Shown here: in pieces, positions 62,035 through 64,000 of the stretch | Layout of the letters: the number at the start of each line of letters is the position of its first letter | How positions within the stretch are numbered: the stretch's first letter is position 1 | Assembly (NCBI RefSeq): GCF_000253115.1 | Contig: NC_014145.1 | Span: 1,488,001-1,552,000, forward strand | DNA length: 64,000 nt | Origin: Thiomonas arsenitoxydans | GTDB lineage: Bacteria; Pseudomonadota; Gammaproteobacteria; Burkholderiales; Burkholderiaceae_C | Reading direction: 5' to 3' | Position numbers and translations under genes: made by a program | Notes under the pieces: generated by a model | The model's database searches: none | Told to the model about the DNA's origin: nothing | Seen by the model: only the letters and a program-made list of their open reading frames with translations

Positions 62035-62382
62035 TTATTTGAAAGTGAACACCTTCCACTGCGCCTGCCCTTCCAGATGGGCCGGGTCGGTGCTGGAAGA
62101 GATTGAGGGCGGCACCACGTTGTAGGCCGCGCCGCCGTGCAAAGGCTGCACCTGAATCGAGGTGGTGGCGCCGCGCACCTGCTGCTCCTGAATGCGCACC
62201 GCACGATCCTGAGTGACGTTTTCGCGCACCCGAGGTTCAGGGAATTTGGGCTTGGGCTGGGTATCTGTCAGCGGCGCCGCAGGCATGGACTGCGCAAGGG
62301 CGCCTGGTACCGGATACACGCTGGCGAGCAGCGTGAACAGGCCAAGGGCGGAGACGGTAAGGGCGTGGCGAAACATGTTCAT
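62035..62382 (-). CDS. DUF2782-type exported protein
   Basis: A 115-residue protein with a Sec signal peptide (HALTVSALGLFTLLASVYPV, cleavage after GALAQ or nearby). The mature part contains VRENVTQDRAVRIQEQQVRG, the DUF2782-like core expected to adopt a small beta-rich fold. Function unknown. It is first of the DUF2782-thrB-BPSS1780 group and divergent from polA with a 34-base gap. ATG 62376 is an alternative start. Confidence 0.85.
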   Translation of the reverse strand: MNMFRHALTVSALGLFTLLASVYPVPGALAQSMPAAPLTDTQPKPKFPEPRVRENVTQDRAVRIQEQQVRGATTSIQVQPLHGGAAYNVVPPSISSSTDPAHLEGQAQWKVFTFK

Positions 62383-62416
62383 GGGCTGATTTTACGGCGG
62401 CATTGATAATGCGCGG

Positions 62417-64000
62417 ATGAATTCCGACGTGCATTCCGACTCCGCCCCCACCCTGCTGCTGGTGGATGGTTCCAGCTATCTCTACCGCGCCTTCCACGCC
62501 ATGCCCGATCTGCGCGGGCCCGAAGGCCAGCCCACCGGGGCGCTCTACGGCATGGTGGCCATGCTGCGGCGCCTGCGCGAGCAATATCCGGTGGCCAAGG
62601 GCTATCGCTACGCGGCCTGCGTGTTCGACGCCAAGGGGCCGACATTCCGCAACGCCATGTACGACCAATACAAGGCGCAGCGTCCGCCGATGCCGCCCGA
62701 CTTGGTGGCGCAGATCGAGCCGATTCACCAAGCTGTGCGGCTGATGGGCTGGCCGCTGCTGGAGGTGCCGGGAGTGGAGGCCGACGACGTGATCGGTACC
62801 CTGGCCGTGCGGGCGCACGCACAGGGCATACGCACCCTGGTTTCCACGGGCGACAAGGACATGGCCCAGCTCGTCAACGACCACATCACTCTGGTCAACA
62901 CCATGAGCAACGAGGTGCTCGACCCCGCCGGGGTGCAGCAAAAGTTCGGCGTTCCCCCAGATCGTATCGTCGATTACCTCACCCTGGTAGGCGACGCGGT
63001 GGACAACGTGCCCGGCGTGGACAAGGTCGGCCCCAAGACGGCGGTCAAGTGGCTGACGGAGTACGGCTCGCTCGATGCACTGATCGAGCAGGCCGAAACC
63101 GTGAGCGGCGCTGCGGGTAAAAACCTGCGTGCCGCGCTCGACTGGCTGCCCACGGCGCGCAAGCTGGTGACCATCCACACCGACTGCGATCTGGACGGCT
63201 ACGCCCAAGCCTTCGACCCCGATCTGCGCCCGGCGCCGGAAGATGCGCAAGCGCTGCTGCCCTTCTTCACCCGCAACGGCATGCGCCGCTTCAGCGCCGA
63301 GATGAAGGCGCAGACGGTGAGCGAGCAGGCCGCCCGCCAGGTGTCGCTGCTGGACGGCGCGCCGGCCGCCGAAAAGAGCGCGCCAGGCACCTACGATACC
63401 GTTCTCGACTGGGACCGGTTCGACGCCTGGCTGACCCGCATCGACGCGGCCGAGCTCACCGCCATCGACACCGAAACCGACTCGCTCGACCCGATGCGCG
63501 CACGGCTGATCGGCATTTCGCTCAGCGTCACGCCCGGCGAGGCCGCCTATCTGCCGCTGGCCCACGCTTACCCCGGCGCGCCCGAGCAGTTGCCCATGGC
63601 CGAGGTGCTCGAACGCCTGCGGCCCTGGCTGGAAAACGCCGACAAACCCAAGCTCGGGCAGAACGCCAAGTACGACCGCCATGTGTTCGCCAACGCGGGC
63701 GTGACGATTCGCGGCTATGCGCACGACACCTTGCTTGAGAGCTATGTGATCGAGGCGCACAAGCCGCACAGCCTCGACAGTCTGGTGAGCCGCCACCTCG
63801 GCCGGGACGACACCCTGAGCTACGAACAGGTCTGCGGCAAGGGTGCCAAGGCCATCACCTTCGATCAGGTGGCGCTCGATGTGGCGACGCGCTATTCCGG
63901 CGAAGATGCCGATCTCACCCTGCAGGTGCACCAGCGGCTTTGGCCGCAAATCCAGGCTGATGCTGGGCTGACGCGCATTTACGCGCTGGAAATGCAGGTC
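62417..64000 (+). CDS. polA: DNA polymerase I (5' part, cut by window edge)
   Basis: The first 528 residues of DNA polymerase I; the frame is open to the end of the window. The 5'-3' exonuclease domain (about 1-295) is complete: LLLVDGSSYLYRAFHAMPDL, GVEADDVIGTLAVRA, VSTGDKDMAQLV and VPGVDKVGPKTAVKWL. The 3'-5' proofreading-type domain follows (about 325-510) with the acidic Exo I motif TAIDTETDSLDPMRARLIGI, KLGQNAKYDRHVFANAG and RYSGEDADLTL, so proofreading residues look intact. The polymerase domain (about 400 residues) lies beyond base 64000. Divergent from the DUF2782 gene. Confidence 0.97.
   Translation, partial: MNSDVHSDSAPTLLLVDGSSYLYRAFHAMPDLRGPEGQPTGALYGMVAMLRRLREQYPVAKGYRYAACVFDAKGPTFRNAMYDQYKAQRPPMPPDLVAQIEPIHQAVRLMGWPLLEVPGVEADDVIGTLAVRAHAQGIRTLVSTGDKDMAQLVNDHITLVNTMSNEVLDPAGVQQKFGVPPDRIVDYLTLVGDAVDNVPGVDKVGPKTAVKWLTEYGSLDALIEQAETVSGAAGKNLRAALDWLPTARKLVTIHTDCDLDGYAQAFDPDLRPAPEDAQALLPFFTRNGMRRFSAEMKAQTVSEQAARQVSLLDGAPAAEKSAPGTYDTVLDWDRFDAWLTRIDAAELTAIDTETDSLDPMRARLIGISLSVTPGEAAYLPLAHAYPGAPEQLPMAEVLERLRPWLENADKPKLGQNAKYDRHVFANAGVTIRGYAHDTLLESYVIEAHKPHSLDSLVSRHLGRDDTLSYEQVCGKGAKAITFDQVALDVATRYSGEDADLTLQVHQRLWPQIQADAGLTRIYALEMQV

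Noticed and set aside
62237..63949. 570-codon minus-strand ORF
   Set aside because: It is antisense to polA and a by-product of GC-rich codon usage; its translation has no recognisable family while the opposite strand is clear DNA polymerase I.

Overview
The window is GC-rich, densely coded and reads as one contiguous bacterial chromosome segment from a betaproteobacterium, most likely Burkholderiales. The basis is the polA / thrB / DUF2782 / BPSS1780-type block at the right end and the overall protein character; a Thiomonas-like sulfur/iron oxidiser is a guess only. No tRNA, rRNA, CRISPR array, insertion sequence or prophage was seen, and no stretch longer than about 300 bases lacks a gene.

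About 54 kb (1-54300) is a motility and signalling island. Left part (1-6400): cheY (cut by the window edge), a heme-globin-coupled EAL phosphodiesterase, a sigma-28-driven flgM-flgN-csrA-fliW operon, then ycgR and an HDOD/degenerate-EAL protein. Next (6515-10759) is a 1414-residue multi-domain glycosyltransferase, probably for flagellin or surface glycans. Then comes the rod/hook operon flgBCDEFGHIJ-(orphan ORF)-flgKL on the minus strand (10774-22068), with flgA divergent. Between flgA and fliC lies a sigma-54-driven four-gene cassette: diguanylate cyclase, a CheA-like protein without a kinase core, a CheW-like protein and a membrane coiled-coil protein. Then follow fliC, flaG, fliD, fliS, a PilZ-like gene, motD, a SPOR-domain gene, fleQ-like and fleR-like sigma-54 activators, fliEFGHIJ, fliK and fliLMN (26964-46369). 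On the minus strand there is a second chemosensory operon: cytosolic MCP, CheY, STAS, a CheA carrying a MshEN-type c-di-GMP-binding domain, and a transmembrane MCP.

The right 10 kb is mostly housekeeping: a mutL-miaA-histidine kinase-NarL regulator operon, dedA, lexA with an SOS box, an L-asparaginase, the BPSS1780-like / thrB / DUF2782 operon and the start of polA.

Regulation can be read from the DNA. Good sigma-28 promoters (TAAAG-N14-GCCGTTAA type) precede cheY, flgM, fliC and fliD. Good sigma-54 promoters (GG-N10-GC) precede flgA, the diguanylate cyclase cassette, fliE and fliK. Together with FleQ/FleR-type activators and no FlhDC, this indicates a Pseudomonas-style hierarchy. On top of it sit a CsrA-FliW pair with CsrA-site-like hairpins in the fliC leader, and an unusually high density of c-di-GMP proteins. 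The most unusual items are the kinase-less Che-like cassette, the MshEN-CheA and the proposed CsrA-FliW-flagellin loop.
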